Origin: Geodermatophilus telluris
GTDB taxonomy: Bacteria > Actinomycetota > Actinomycetes > Mycobacteriales > Geodermatophilaceae
Assembly (NCBI RefSeq): GCF_900102745.1
Contig: NZ_FMZF01000002.1
Span: 744,001 to 808,000 of the forward strand
Length of the DNA: 64,000 nt
Direction: 5' to 3'
The position numbers were made by a program, and so were the translations under genes. Below the pieces are notes generated by a model that had not been told where the DNA came from, did no database searches, and was given only the letters and a program-made list of their open reading frames with translations. Below, piece after piece: positions 42,053 through 49,862 of the stretch. Positions within the stretch are counted from its first letter, which is position 1, and every line of letters starts with the position of its first letter.

Positions 42053-42231
42053 CCCTGCACTCCTGTCCCGGTGAGCCGCACGGTGAAGGTCCGCAGGCAC
42101 GCGGCGCAGTGCCACCCGCCCTCGTCCCCGTGCGGGGTCAGCTCCTCGTCCCCGCAGTACGGGCAGAAGAACACGGGCAGCTGCCGTGTCCTTCCCCCGC
42201 CGGCCGGCTCCTCCTCCGTCAGAGCAACCAC
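42049..42231 (-). CDS. Small zinc-ribbon protein of the sulfite reductase operon
   Basis: 60 residues: CPYCGDEELTPHGDEGGWHCAACLRTFTVRL has two CxxC knuckles 16 residues apart, a classic zinc ribbon. The start GTG 42231 lies inside the end of sir (13-base overlap), and the stop overlaps the cysH start (ATGA), so it is translated between the two enzymes. Its conserved position suggests a helper role in sulfur assimilation, perhaps electron or sulfide handling; unproven. Confidence 0.85.
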   Translation of the reverse strand: MVALTEEEPAGGGRTRQLPVFFCPYCGDEELTPHGDEGGWHCAACLRTFTVRLTGTGVQG

Positions 42232-43907
42232 GCTTCTTCCGCGCGGGACACGTAGGCGGCGAACCGCTCGCCGGGCTCGCGCCGCTCGAGGTAGCCGCGC
42301 AGCACCCGCTCGCAGTAGTCGGCGGTCTCCGCCTTGGTCACCTTGTGGCCGCGGAACTTGCGGCCGAAGGAGGCCTCGGTGCCGAGGTGCCCGCCCAGGT
42401 GGACCTGGAAGCCCTCGACCATCTCGCCGTTCTCGTCGCGCACCATCGAGCCCTTGAAGCCGATGTCGGCGGTCTGGAAGCGGGCGCAGCTGTTCGGGCA
42501 GCCGTTGACGTTGATGCCGATCGGCTCGTCGAAGCCGGGCAGCCGCTTCTCCAGCTCGGCGTAGAGGTCCTGCGCGTGCTGCTTGGTCTCCACGATGGCG
42601 AGCTTGCAGAACTCCAGGCCGGTGCAGGCCATCGTGCCGCGGCGGAAGGCGCTCGGGCGCACCAGCAGGTCGTGCTCGGCCAGCGCGGCCACCAGGTCCT
42701 CGACCCGCTCGTCGGGCACGTCGAGGACGACCATCTTCTGCTGGGTCGTCGTCCGGGTGCGGCCCTGCCCGTACTCCTCGGCGAGGTCGGCGATCCGGGT
42801 GAGCAGGCTGCCGGTGATCCGGCCGGTGCGCAGCGCGAAGCCGACGGCGTTGGTGCCGTCCTTCTGCCGGGCCACGCCGACGTGGTCGCGCTGGGCGTGC
42901 GCCGGCGCGGACGCCGCGGGACCGTCGGGGAGCTTCGCGTGCAGGTACTCGTCCTCCAGCACCTGGCGGAACTTCTCCGGCCCCCAGTCGGCCATCAGGA
43001 ACTTGATGCGGGCGCGGTTGCGCTGCCGGCGGTAGCCGTAGTCGCGGAAGACCGAGGTGCAGGCCGCCCACACGTCGGTCACCTGGTCGGGCCGCACGAA
43101 GACGCCGACGCGCTGGGCGAACATCGGGTTGGTCGACAGGCCGCCGCCGACCCACAGGTCGTAGCCGGGCTCGCCGTCGGCGTTGCGGACGCCGACGAAG
43201 GAGACGTCGTCGATCTCCGGCTCGGTGCAGTGGTCCACGCAGCCGGACATCGACGTCTTCCACTTGCGCGGCAGGTTGCTGAACTCGGGGCTGCCCACGT
43301 ACTTGGCGACCGTCTCGGCCATGACGTCGCTGGCGTCGATGACCTCGTCCTCCAGGACGCCGGCCAGCGGGCAGTTGAGCATGCCGCGCGGGGTGTCGCC
43401 GCAGGCCTCGGTCGTGGTGAGACCGACCGCCTCGAGCCGGCGCCAGATCTCGGGCACGTCCTCGATGCGGATCCAGTGGTACTGGATGTTCTGCCGGTCG
43501 GTGACGTCGGCGACGTCGCGGCCGAACTCGGTGCTGATGCCGCCGATGGTGCGCAGCTGCTCGCTGGTCAGCGCCCCGCCGTCGGTGCGCACCCGCATCA
43601 TGAAGTAGGAGTCCTCGAGCTCCTCGGGCTCCAGCACGGCGGTCTTGCCGCCGGGGATGCCCTGGGCCCGCTGGGTGTAGAGCCCCATCCAGCGCATCCG
43701 CCCGCGCAGGTCGCTCGGGTCGATGCCGCCGAAGCCCGTGTGCGCGTAGATGTCGAGGATGCGCTGCCGGACGTCGAGGCCGTCGGAGTCCTTCTTCATC
43801 CGCTCGTTGGGGTTGAGCGGCTCCCGGTAGCCCAGTGCCCACTGGCCCTGGCCCCGCTGGGGGGTGTCGCGGCGCGGCGGCCTGGTGGTCGTACGGGGGG
43901 TGGTCAC
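42219..43907 (-). CDS. sir: Ferredoxin-dependent sulfite (nitrite) reductase, sirohaem type
   Basis: 562 residues. Two nitrite/sulfite reductase repeats; the sirohaem-4Fe-4S cluster ligands are CTGLEFCKLAI and NVNGCPNSCAR, and the sirohaem-binding region is TACGDTPRGMLNCPLAGV-like (TEACGDTPRGMLNC). Catalyses six-electron reduction of sulfite to sulfide. Adjacent cysH and cysC indicate sulfite rather than nitrite as substrate. GTG 43907 follows AGGAGGAAG. Preceded by a Cys leader peptide. Confidence 0.95.
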   Translation of the reverse strand: MTTPRTTTRPPRRDTPQRGQGQWALGYREPLNPNERMKKDSDGLDVRQRILDIYAHTGFGGIDPSDLRGRMRWMGLYTQRAQGIPGGKTAVLEPEELEDSYFMMRVRTDGGALTSEQLRTIGGISTEFGRDVADVTDRQNIQYHWIRIEDVPEIWRRLEAVGLTTTEACGDTPRGMLNCPLAGVLEDEVIDASDVMAETVAKYVGSPEFSNLPRKWKTSMSGCVDHCTEPEIDDVSFVGVRNADGEPGYDLWVGGGLSTNPMFAQRVGVFVRPDQVTDVWAACTSVFRDYGYRRQRNRARIKFLMADWGPEKFRQVLEDEYLHAKLPDGPAASAPAHAQRDHVGVARQKDGTNAVGFALRTGRITGSLLTRIADLAEEYGQGRTRTTTQQKMVVLDVPDERVEDLVAALAEHDLLVRPSAFRRGTMACTGLEFCKLAIVETKQHAQDLYAELEKRLPGFDEPIGINVNGCPNSCARFQTADIGFKGSMVRDENGEMVEGFQVHLGGHLGTEASFGRKFRGHKVTKAETADYCERVLRGYLERREPGERFAAYVSRAEEAWLL

Positions 43908-44006
43908 GGTGGCACTTCCTCCTGCGCCGCCCGCCGCGGCGCCGGACCGGACGGGGAGGGCGCTGCCGGATCGGGGGCGCAGCGGGCGCTGCGGGGGACC
44001 TCGGTG

Positions 44007-44102
44007 TCAGCGCGCGGGGCGACAGACCGCGCTGCTCACCAGCGCCAGGTCGATGTGACGGCGCGCGACGAGGAGCAGGGCGCGACCGGACACGCCCTCC
44101 AT
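44007..44102 (-). CDS. Putative Cys-sensing leader peptide upstream of sir
   Basis: A 31-codon frame MEGVSGRALLLVARRHIDLA then LVSSAVCRPAR and stop. The core R-R-H-[IV]-D-L ... S-x-x-C-R matches the putative leader peptides found before sulfur-assimilation genes in many actinobacteria. Ribosome stalling near the C-terminal Cys codon when cysteinyl-tRNA is short would alter folding of the 99-base gap before sir, raising expression. The start codon lies inside the hairpin at 44088-44126. Mechanism by analogy only. Confidence 0.75.
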   Translation of the reverse strand: MEGVSGRALLLVARRHIDLALVSSAVCRPAR

Positions 44103-44126
44103 GGTCGCACACGGGAGGGCGTGTCC
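44088..44126 (-). terminator. 13-bp hairpin after cysC enclosing the leader start codon
   Basis: GGACACGCCCTCC pairs perfectly with GGAGGGCGTGTCC (44088-44100 with 44114-44126), 13-base loop, 9 bases past the cysC stop. In the minus-strand RNA the leader-peptide ATG (44102-44100) sits at the loop-stem edge, so the structure may end cysC transcripts and limit leader translation. Confidence 0.65.
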
Positions 44127-44135
44127 GCGGTCACG

Positions 44136-44699
44136 TCAGGCGGCCGGCGGCGTCCCGTCCCCGGTGCCGCCGTCCATCGCGGCCCGGATCCGGGCCACCG
44201 ACTCGGCCAGCGGGGTGGCCGACGTGTCGATGACCAGCTCGGCCCGTGCGGGCGGCTCGTAGGGGTCGTCGACGCCGGTGAACCCGGTGAGCTCGCCGGC
44301 CCGCGCGCGGGCGTAGAGGCCCTTGACGTCGCGGGCCTCGCAGACCTCCAGCGGGGTGGCCAGGTGTACGAGCACGAACCTGCCGTGCCGCTCGACCAGC
44401 GCCCGGGCCTCCTCGCGCGCCCGCTCGTAGGGCGCGATGGCGGCCACCACGACGGTGCCGCCGTGCCGCACCACCTCGCCGGCCACGAAGCCGATCCGCC
44501 GGATGTTGAGGTCGCGGTGCTCGCGGGAGAAGTCGAGCTCGCTGGACAGGTGGGTGCGGACGACGTCGCCGTCGAGGACCGTCACCGGGCGCCCCGCGGC
44601 CTCCAGCTCCGCGACCAGGGCGTCGGCCACGGTCGACTTGCCCGCGCCGGACAGGCCGGTGAGGAAGACGGTGACGCCACCGTGCTGCGCGCTGCTCAC
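44136..44699 (-). CDS. cysC: Adenylyl-sulfate kinase
   Basis: 187 residues. P-loop GLSGAGKST phosphorylates APS to PAPS. Other family parts: VLDGDVVRTHLSSELDFSREHRDLNIRRIGFVAGEVVRHGG, IAPYERAREEARALV, and the GLYARARAGELTGFTGVDDPYEPP loop. Because the cysH here is of the APS-reductase type, PAPS is more likely needed for sulfotransferases than for assimilation. GTG 44699; divergent from a small membrane protein. Confidence 0.96.
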   Translation of the reverse strand: MSSAQHGGVTVFLTGLSGAGKSTVADALVAELEAAGRPVTVLDGDVVRTHLSSELDFSREHRDLNIRRIGFVAGEVVRHGGTVVVAAIAPYERAREEARALVERHGRFVLVHLATPLEVCEARDVKGLYARARAGELTGFTGVDDPYEPPARAELVIDTSATPLAESVARIRAAMDGGTGDGTPPAA

Positions 44700-44775
44700 C
44701 CCCCGAGTCTCGCCCAGGCGCCGTGCGCGGCGGCCCGCGGGGCCCGGTCGCCGGGCCTCCTGGGAGCCTGGCGGG

Positions 44776-45210
44776 GTGGGCGGTCGCTGGGCGGGTGCGC
44801 CGCGGTCCGCCCGGGTCGTGGCAGCGGTCGCGGGCGCCGTCCTCGCCTACGGCACCGCGGTGCACGTCGTGCAGCTGGTGCTGGGCGGTGACGACCCCTA
44901 CCCCGGGCTGCCCGGGTGGCTGAGCGGCTACTTCGTCTCGCTGACGCTGCTCGACCCGCTCGCCGGTGTGCTGCTGTGGCTGCGCCGGCGCAGCGGTGTC
45001 GTCCTCACCGTCGGGGTGCTCGTCTCCGACGCCGCGGCCAACGCGTGGGCCGACTACGCGCTCGACCCCGCCGCCGGCGTGACCGTCGGGCGGGTGGGCC
45101 AGGCGGTGGTCACGGTGCTGGCCCTGGCCGCGGTGGCGGCCGCGCCGCTGCTGTGGCGGGCCGCGTCCCCGGTCGGCGCGACGCTCAGTCGCCGGCGCGC
45201 TCGTCGCTGA
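44776..45210 (+). CDS. Small four-helix membrane protein, unknown
   Basis: 144 residues with about four hydrophobic helices: ARVVAAVAGAVLAYGTAVHVVQLVL, YFVSLTLLDPLAGVLLWL, GVVLTVGVLVSDAAANAWADYAL and AVVTVLALAAVAAAPLLW. No family recognised. GTG 44776 has a GAGCCT box 6 bases upstream. Its 3' end overlaps the end of the Rrf2 gene by 26 bases on opposite strands. Confidence 0.7.
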   Translation: MGGRWAGAPRSARVVAAVAGAVLAYGTAVHVVQLVLGGDDPYPGLPGWLSGYFVSLTLLDPLAGVLLWLRRRSGVVLTVGVLVSDAAANAWADYALDPAAGVTVGRVGQAVVTVLALAAVAAAPLLWRAASPVGATLSRRRARR

Positions 45211-45661
45211 AGGAGCGCCACGCGCTCTCGACCGCGGCCAGCTCCGCGACCGGGCCGGGCAACCGCCCGGCGACGACGTCGGCCAGCGTGACCTCCTCCA
45301 GCACTCGCCGGTAGGCGGCGCGGGCGGCGACCCAGACGCTGGCCAGCTCCGCGGCGGCACCGGGGTAGCTGACGTCCTCGGGGCGCTGCCCGTGCACCTC
45401 GGCGAGGAAGCCCTGCTCCACCCGCATGACGCGGGCGATGGAGATCTCCGACGCCGGCAGCGCCAGGCGGTAGCCGCCCTCCCGGCCCCGCTGGCTGGTC
45501 ACCAGCCGCGCGTGCTGCAGGTCGCCGAGGATCCCCTGGAGGAAGCGCGACGGGATGTCCTGCGCGGTGGCGATCCGGTCGCACGTCAGGCTCCCCGGTG
45601 CCGCCGCGGCCAGCTCGAGGGCCGCGCGGACGGCGTAGTCGACCCGGGCCGTGATGCGCAC
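45185..45661 (-). CDS. Rrf2 family transcriptional regulator lacking Fe-S cysteines
   Basis: 158 residues. Winged helix MRITARVDYAVRAALELAAAAPGSLTCDRIATAQDIPSRFLQGILGDLQHARLVTSQRGREGGYRLALPASEISIARVMRVEQG is clear Rrf2. The loop that holds three Cys in IscR/NsrR (after VMRVEQGFLAE) has none here, so no Fe-S cluster is expected. CymR, the cysteine-metabolism regulator of Firmicutes, has the same lack, and cys genes lie 500 bases away, but control of them is speculation. GTG 45661 follows GGAGGGAG. Confidence 0.9.
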   Translation of the reverse strand: MRITARVDYAVRAALELAAAAPGSLTCDRIATAQDIPSRFLQGILGDLQHARLVTSQRGREGGYRLALPASEISIARVMRVEQGFLAEVHGQRPEDVSYPGAAAELASVWVAARAAYRRVLEEVTLADVVAGRLPGPVAELAAVESAWRSFSDERAGD

Positions 45662-45721
45662 CGTGCTCCCTCCAGCGGACTCTCCGGGCTCCCATCCTGC
45701 CCGGTCTGCCAGGGTGACGGC

Positions 45722-46486
45722 GTGTACCGGCTGCGCTTCACCACGATCGTGGCAGCGCCGCTCACCGTCGCCTTCGACGTCGCCCGAGCCCTGGGGCGCC
45801 CCTGGCCGGTGCCGCTGGCGGAGGTCGAGTCGGTCCGGCCGGTGCGCGACGTGTACGCCCTCGCGCCCGGCGGGCCCTGGCGCTCGCTGGTGCACACGCG
45901 CCGGTTCACGGCCACCGGCGCGGGCACCCGGGTCGACGAGGTGGTCGAGTGGGAGACCGTCCTGCCCGCCCCGCTCGGTGCCCTGGCCGACCGGGCGGTG
46001 CTGCGCCGGCGGGTGGCGCGGTCGATGCGCCGGCACCTCGACGGTTACGCGGCGGCGGCCGCCCGGCAGGCGCTCGACGTCGTCCAGGTGGTGGGTGCGG
46101 CCATCGTGCGCGGCGACCGCGTGCTCGTGGCGCAGCGCGGCGGGACCGGGCCGCTGGCCGGCCGCTGGGAGTTCCCCGGCGGCAAGGTCGAGCCGGGGGA
46201 GGAGGAGCTGGCCGGGCTGGCGCGCGAGTGTGCCGAGGAGATGGGCGTCGTCGTCCTGCCCGGGGAGTTCCTCGGCGAGGTGCCCCTGGACGGCGCCGTC
46301 GCCGGTGGTGTCCCCGACACCACGACGCTGCGGGTGTGGTCGGCGTGCCTCGTGGAGGGCGAGCCGGTGGCCCGCGAGCACCGGGAGCTGCGCTGGGCGC
46401 GGGCAGGCGAGCTCGAGGCGCTCGACTGGATCCCCGCCGACCGCCCCCTGCTCCCCGCCGTCCGGGCCCTGCTCACCCGCCGCTGA
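45722..46486 (+). CDS. SRPBCC-Nudix fusion protein (MutT-like)
   Basis: 254 residues. Residues 1-120 are a START-like fold (YRLRFTTIVAAPLTVAFDVARAL ... GTRVDEVVEWETVLPAPLGALADRAVLRRRVARSMRRHLDGYAA). Residues about 128-254 are a Nudix hydrolase with the full box G-G-K-V-E-P-G-E-E-E-L-A-G-L-A-R-E-C-A-E-E-M-G. The C-terminal half resembles MutT, which clears 8-oxo-dGTP. The fusion is unusual. GTG 45722 lies 6 bases after CAGGGT; it is divergent from the Rrf2 gene. Confidence 0.87.
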   Translation: MYRLRFTTIVAAPLTVAFDVARALGRPWPVPLAEVESVRPVRDVYALAPGGPWRSLVHTRRFTATGAGTRVDEVVEWETVLPAPLGALADRAVLRRRVARSMRRHLDGYAAAAARQALDVVQVVGAAIVRGDRVLVAQRGGTGPLAGRWEFPGGKVEPGEEELAGLARECAEEMGVVVLPGEFLGEVPLDGAVAGGVPDTTTLRVWSACLVEGEPVAREHRELRWARAGELEALDWIPADRPLLPAVRALLTRR

Positions 46487-46494
46487 CGCACCAC

Positions 46495-46522
46495 GGGCGC
46501 CGCACCCGTCGGTGCGGCGCCC
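46495..46522. terminator. 12-bp hairpin terminator
   Basis: GGGCGCCGCACC (46495-46506) pairs with GGTGCGGCGCCC (46511-46522), 4-base loop, 8 bases after the Nudix fusion stop. Confidence 0.8.
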
Positions 46523-46528
46523 AGGTGA

Positions 46529-46598
46529 CGTGCTGGAACGGCCCCGTCCAGAGGCTCGCCCCGAGCGGAGCGAGGGGTGAGGAGGACGGGATCCTTCG
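46529..46598. repeat. Intergenic repeat (CGTGCTGGAACGGCC type), longer copy
   Basis: Begins with the 15-mer shared with 41305-41319, then a hairpin CTCGCCCC/GGGGTGAG (46555-46562 with 46574-46581, one G-T pair) and a GATCCTTC end that meets the csbD stop. A mobile-repeat or REP-like family is likely. Confidence 0.6.
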
Positions 46599-46599
46599 A

Positions 46600-46770
46600 C
46601 TACTTGAAGACGTCCTTGACCTTCTCGCCGGCCTGCTTGAGGTTGCCGGCGGCCTTGTCGCTGGCGCCCTCGGCCTGGAGGTCGCGGTCGCCGGTGGCCT
46701 CGCCCAGGCGCTCCTTGCCCTCGCCGGACAGCTCCTGTGCCTTGTTCTTCGCCTTGTCGATGCCGCTCAC
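46600..46770 (-). CDS. CsbD family stress protein
   Basis: 56 residues: SGIDKAKNKAQELSGEGKERLGEATGDRDLQAEGASDKAAGNLKQAGEKVKDVF, the hydrophilic CsbD repeat type. CsbD proteins are general-stress proteins of unknown biochemical role, controlled by SigB in Bacillus. The GTG at 46770 has an AGAGGAG site. A GGGTAA box upstream agrees with stress-sigma control. Confidence 0.93.
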   Translation of the reverse strand: MSGIDKAKNKAQELSGEGKERLGEATGDRDLQAEGASDKAAGNLKQAGEKVKDVFK

Positions 46771-46801
46771 GAGTGAACTCCTCTCCTCGGGTGGCCGATG
46801 C

Positions 46802-46827
46802 TTACCCCGGTCGGGTCGCCCGGACAC
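46802..46827 (-). promoter_or_regulatory. Candidate SigB/SigF-type promoter of csbD
   Basis: On the minus strand GTGT (46827-46824), a 16-base spacer and GGGTAA (46807-46802), the same spacing as the element before the SRPBCC gene at 11101. Confidence 0.35.
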
Positions 46828-47125
46828 CCGGGTCCCCCCGAAGGCGTAAGTCCTGCGGGGGTATGGTCCCCGCGCCGCAACACCTGTCGTCCCGAGGGCG
46901 GCAGACCGTGGTCGTTGCGGCACCCGGTGCCGAGGTCGTGAGCCTGGGTCACAAATCGGTGACGGCCGTGGACGGTCCTCACCGGGCGTGCCTAGGGTCG
47001 CGACCGGCGTTCCGGCCGTTGCGGGCGCTCCGCCCGCAGCACGCCGTTGCCCCGGCCTCGCGCCGGGGTGCGCACCCACCAGTCCGGTCCCCCCGCTGAC
47101 GCGCGGGACGAGGGAGGCAACGCAC
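46828..47125 (+). promoter_or_regulatory. Non-coding leader/promoter region of the peptide transporter operon
   Basis: The only gene-free stretch above 300 bases (46771-47125). It holds a TAGGGT -10 box at 46993-46998, predicting a leader of about 120 bases. The leader contains two perfect hairpins: GCGGGCG-CTC-CGCCCGC (47021-47037) and CCCCGGC-CTCGC-GCCGGGG (47050-47068). A further hairpin GCGGGG/CCCCGC is at 46855-46873. I see no protein-coding frame in it. Confidence 0.5.
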
Positions 47126-48790
47126 GTGAAGTTGAGCAAGCGCCGGTCGGCGCTCGTCGCGGCCGGGATCTCCGGCGCGCTGCTGCTGTCCGCCTGTGGT
47201 GGCGGCAGCGACGACAGCGGCTCCGGCGGCTCCGCTGCCGGCGGTGAGGGTGGCGGCACCTTCAGCGTCTACATCGGCGAGCCCGAGAACCCGCTCGTCC
47301 CGGGCAACACCACCGAGTCCGAGGGCGACCAGGTCATCAGCTCGCTGTGGACCGGCCTCGTGCGCTACACCGAGGAGGGCGAGGTCGACTACAGCGGCGT
47401 CGCCGAGTCGATCGAGTCCGAGGACAACACCACCTGGACCGTGACGCTGAAGGACGGCTGGACCTTCCACGACGGCTCGCCGGTCACCGCCGAGTCCTTC
47501 GTCAACGCGTGGAACTACACCGCCTACAGCCCGAACGCCCAGGGCGCCGCGTCCTACCTGTCGCGCATCGCGGGCTACGCCGACCTGCAGGCGCCGGTCG
47601 ACGAGGCCACCGGTGAGGCGACCGGCGAGCCGGTCGCGACCGAGATGAGCGGCCTGCAGGTCGTCGACGACACGACCTTCACCGTGACGCTGTCGACGCC
47701 GTTCTCCAACTTCCCGGCGATCACCGGCTACAACTCCTTCCACCCGCTGCCGGAGGCGTTCTTCGACGACCCGGAGGCCTTCGGCACCCGGCCGATCGGC
47801 AACGGCCCGTTCCAGGCCGAGGAGGACTTCGTCCCGGGCCAGGGCATCACCCTGACCCGCTACGACGACTACGCCGGTGAGGACGCCGCCCAGGCCGACA
47901 GCGTCCAGTACGTCGTCTACGCCGACGTCAACACCGCCTACACCGACGTGCAGGCCGGCAACCTCGACATCGTCGACGTCATCCCGCCCGACGTCATCGA
48001 GTCGGCCGAGTCGGAGTTCGGCGACCGGTTCATCCGGACCGAGTCCTCGCAGATCACCTACCTGAGCTTCCCGACCTACGACGAGCGCTTCGCCGACCCG
48101 CGGGTGCGCCAGGCCTTCTCCATGGCGGTCGACCGCGCCGCGATCTCCGACGCGATCTTCGCCGGCACCCGCACCCCGGCCGACTCGTTCATCCCGCCGG
48201 TCATCGACGGCTACCGCGAGGGCAGCTGCACCTACTGCACCCTCGACCCCGAGCAGGCCAACCAGCTGCTCGAGGAGGCCGGCTTCGACAAGAGCCAGCC
48301 GGTCGACCTGTGGTTCAACTCCGGTGCCGGTCACGACGCGTGGATGGAGGCCGTGGGCAACCAGCTCCGCGACAACCTCGGCATCGAGTACACGCTGCAG
48401 GGCAACCTGGACTTCGCCGAGTACCTGCCGCTGCTGGAGTCGAAGGGCGTGGCCGGTCCGTTCCGCTACGGGTGGAGCTTCGACTACCCGGCCGCGGACA
48501 GCTACATCACGCCGCTGTTCACCACGTCCTCGCTGGCGCCGGCCGGGTCGAACTACTCGTTCTACACCGACCCGCAGGTCGACCAGCTGGTCGTCGAGGG
48601 TGACCAGGCGGAGAGCCCCGAGGCCGGCATCGAGAGCTACCAGGCGGCCGAGGACATCATCAACGAGGCCATGCCGATGGCCCCGATGTTCTTCACCGAG
48701 ATCCAGTCGGTGACCAGCGAGAACGTCAGCAACGTCCGACTGGACCTCTTCCAGCACATCGTCACCTCCGAGGTCACCGTCAACAGCTGA
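47126..48790 (+). CDS. Oligopeptide ABC transporter substrate-binding lipoprotein
   Basis: 554 residues. Lipoprotein signal VKLSKRRSALVAAGISGALL ending LSAC with the lipidated Cys at residue 24, then a Gly/Ser linker. The family 5 solute-binding fold follows (SVYIGEPENPLVPGNTTESEGDQV, WTVTLKDGWTFHDGSPVTAESFVNAWNYTA, and YLSFPTYDERFADPRVRQAFSMAVDRAAI). It captures oligopeptides at the outer face for the permeases downstream. GTG 47126 follows GAGGGAGG. Confidence 0.96.
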   Translation: MKLSKRRSALVAAGISGALLLSACGGGSDDSGSGGSAAGGEGGGTFSVYIGEPENPLVPGNTTESEGDQVISSLWTGLVRYTEEGEVDYSGVAESIESEDNTTWTVTLKDGWTFHDGSPVTAESFVNAWNYTAYSPNAQGAASYLSRIAGYADLQAPVDEATGEATGEPVATEMSGLQVVDDTTFTVTLSTPFSNFPAITGYNSFHPLPEAFFDDPEAFGTRPIGNGPFQAEEDFVPGQGITLTRYDDYAGEDAAQADSVQYVVYADVNTAYTDVQAGNLDIVDVIPPDVIESAESEFGDRFIRTESSQITYLSFPTYDERFADPRVRQAFSMAVDRAAISDAIFAGTRTPADSFIPPVIDGYREGSCTYCTLDPEQANQLLEEAGFDKSQPVDLWFNSGAGHDAWMEAVGNQLRDNLGIEYTLQGNLDFAEYLPLLESKGVAGPFRYGWSFDYPAADSYITPLFTTSSLAPAGSNYSFYTDPQVDQLVVEGDQAESPEAGIESYQAAEDIINEAMPMAPMFFTEIQSVTSENVSNVRLDLFQHIVTSEVTVNS

Positions 48791-48815
48791 CCTCACCCCG
48801 CAGGACCCGCACCAC

Positions 48816-48858
48816 CCGCCGGGGGCGCCCGTCCGACCAGGACGGTCGCCCCCGGCGG
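48816..48858 (+). terminator. Hairpin between binding-protein and permease genes
   Basis: CCGCCGGGGGCG pairs with CGCCCCCGGCGG, and after one mismatch CCGTCC pairs with GGACGG around GACCA (48816-48858). Placed inside the operon, it probably attenuates or protects the transcript so that the binding protein is made in excess. Confidence 0.75.
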
Positions 48859-48938
48859 CTCGTGTACCGGGCCCTGCGGCACGATGGACACCGGCGCCGC
48901 CGTCCGCACCCGGCGGCGCACACACCCCGAGGGGGACC

Positions 48939-49862
48939 ATGGGCCGCTACGTCGCGCGCCGCCTGCTGCTCACCATCCCGGTTCTGCTGGGCGCCTCGTT
49001 CCTGATCTTCGCGATGGTCTACGCCCTGCCGGGCGACCCCATCCGCGCCCTCGGCGGTGACCGCCCGCTCTCCCCGGCCGTCATCGCCGAGCTCCGTGAG
49101 AGGTTCCACCTCAACGACCCCCTGTACGTCCAGTACTGGGAGTACCTGAAGGGCCTGTTCCAGGGCGACCTGGGCACCGACTTCCGCGGCCGGCCGGTCC
49201 TGGACACCATCGAGCGCACGCTGCCGGTGACGGTCAAGCTCGCGCTGGCCGCCGTCCTGTTCGAGATCGTCATCGGCCTGGTCGCCGGCGTGCTGGCCGG
49301 CATCCGGCGCAACAGCTACTTCGACAACGTGGTGCTGGTGTCGACGACGCTGATCGTCTCCATCCCGATCCTGGTGCTGGCCTTCTTCACCCAGCTGCTC
49401 TTCGGCCTCAAGCTCGGCTGGTTCCCGATCGCCGGGACCAACGAGGGCTTCTACAGCTACGTCCTGCCGGGCCTGGTCCTCGCCTCCGGCTCGCTGGCCT
49501 ACGTCGCCCGGCTGACCCGCACCAGCCTGGCGGAGAACCTCCGGGCCGACTACGTGCGGACGGCGCGGGCCAAGGGCCTGCCCAACCGGACGGTCGTCGT
49601 CCGGCACACCCTGCGCAACAGCCTGATCCCGGTCGTCACCTTCATCGGGGCCGACATCGGCGCGCTGCTCGGCGGGGCCATCGTCACCGAGACGGTCTTC
49701 AACCTGCCCGGCATCGGCCGCGAGGTGTTCAACTCGATCCGTTCCCAGGAGGGCGCGGTCGTCGTCGGCATCGTCACCCTGATGGTGTTCTTCTTCATCT
49801 TCTTCAACCTGGTCGTCGACGTGCTCTACGCCGTCCTCGACCCGAGGATCCGCTATGACTGA
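48939..49862 (+). CDS. Oligopeptide ABC transporter permease (OppB/DppB type)
   Basis: 307 residues, six membrane helices: MGRYVARRLLLTIPVLLGASFLIFAMVYALPGDPIRAL is the typical opening, and the EAA loop reads YVRTARAKGLPNRTVVVRHTLRNSLIPVVTFIG. Forms the channel with the next permease. ATG 48939 follows CGAGGGGGA. Its stop overlaps the next gene by 8 bases. Confidence 0.96.
   Translation: MGRYVARRLLLTIPVLLGASFLIFAMVYALPGDPIRALGGDRPLSPAVIAELRERFHLNDPLYVQYWEYLKGLFQGDLGTDFRGRPVLDTIERTLPVTVKLALAAVLFEIVIGLVAGVLAGIRRNSYFDNVVLVSTTLIVSIPILVLAFFTQLLFGLKLGWFPIAGTNEGFYSYVLPGLVLASGSLAYVARLTRTSLAENLRADYVRTARAKGLPNRTVVVRHTLRNSLIPVVTFIGADIGALLGGAIVTETVFNLPGIGREVFNSIRSQEGAVVVGIVTLMVFFFIFFNLVVDVLYAVLDPRIRYD

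Noticed and set aside
42219-43907. Assimilatory nitrite reductase
   Set aside because: The cofactor motifs do not discriminate, but cysH, cysC and the Cys leader peptide point to sulfite.
46771-47125. A small gene in the 355-base gap before the peptide transporter
   Set aside because: Frames present lack a ribosome-binding site and have no protein-like composition; hairpins and a -10 box explain the region better.
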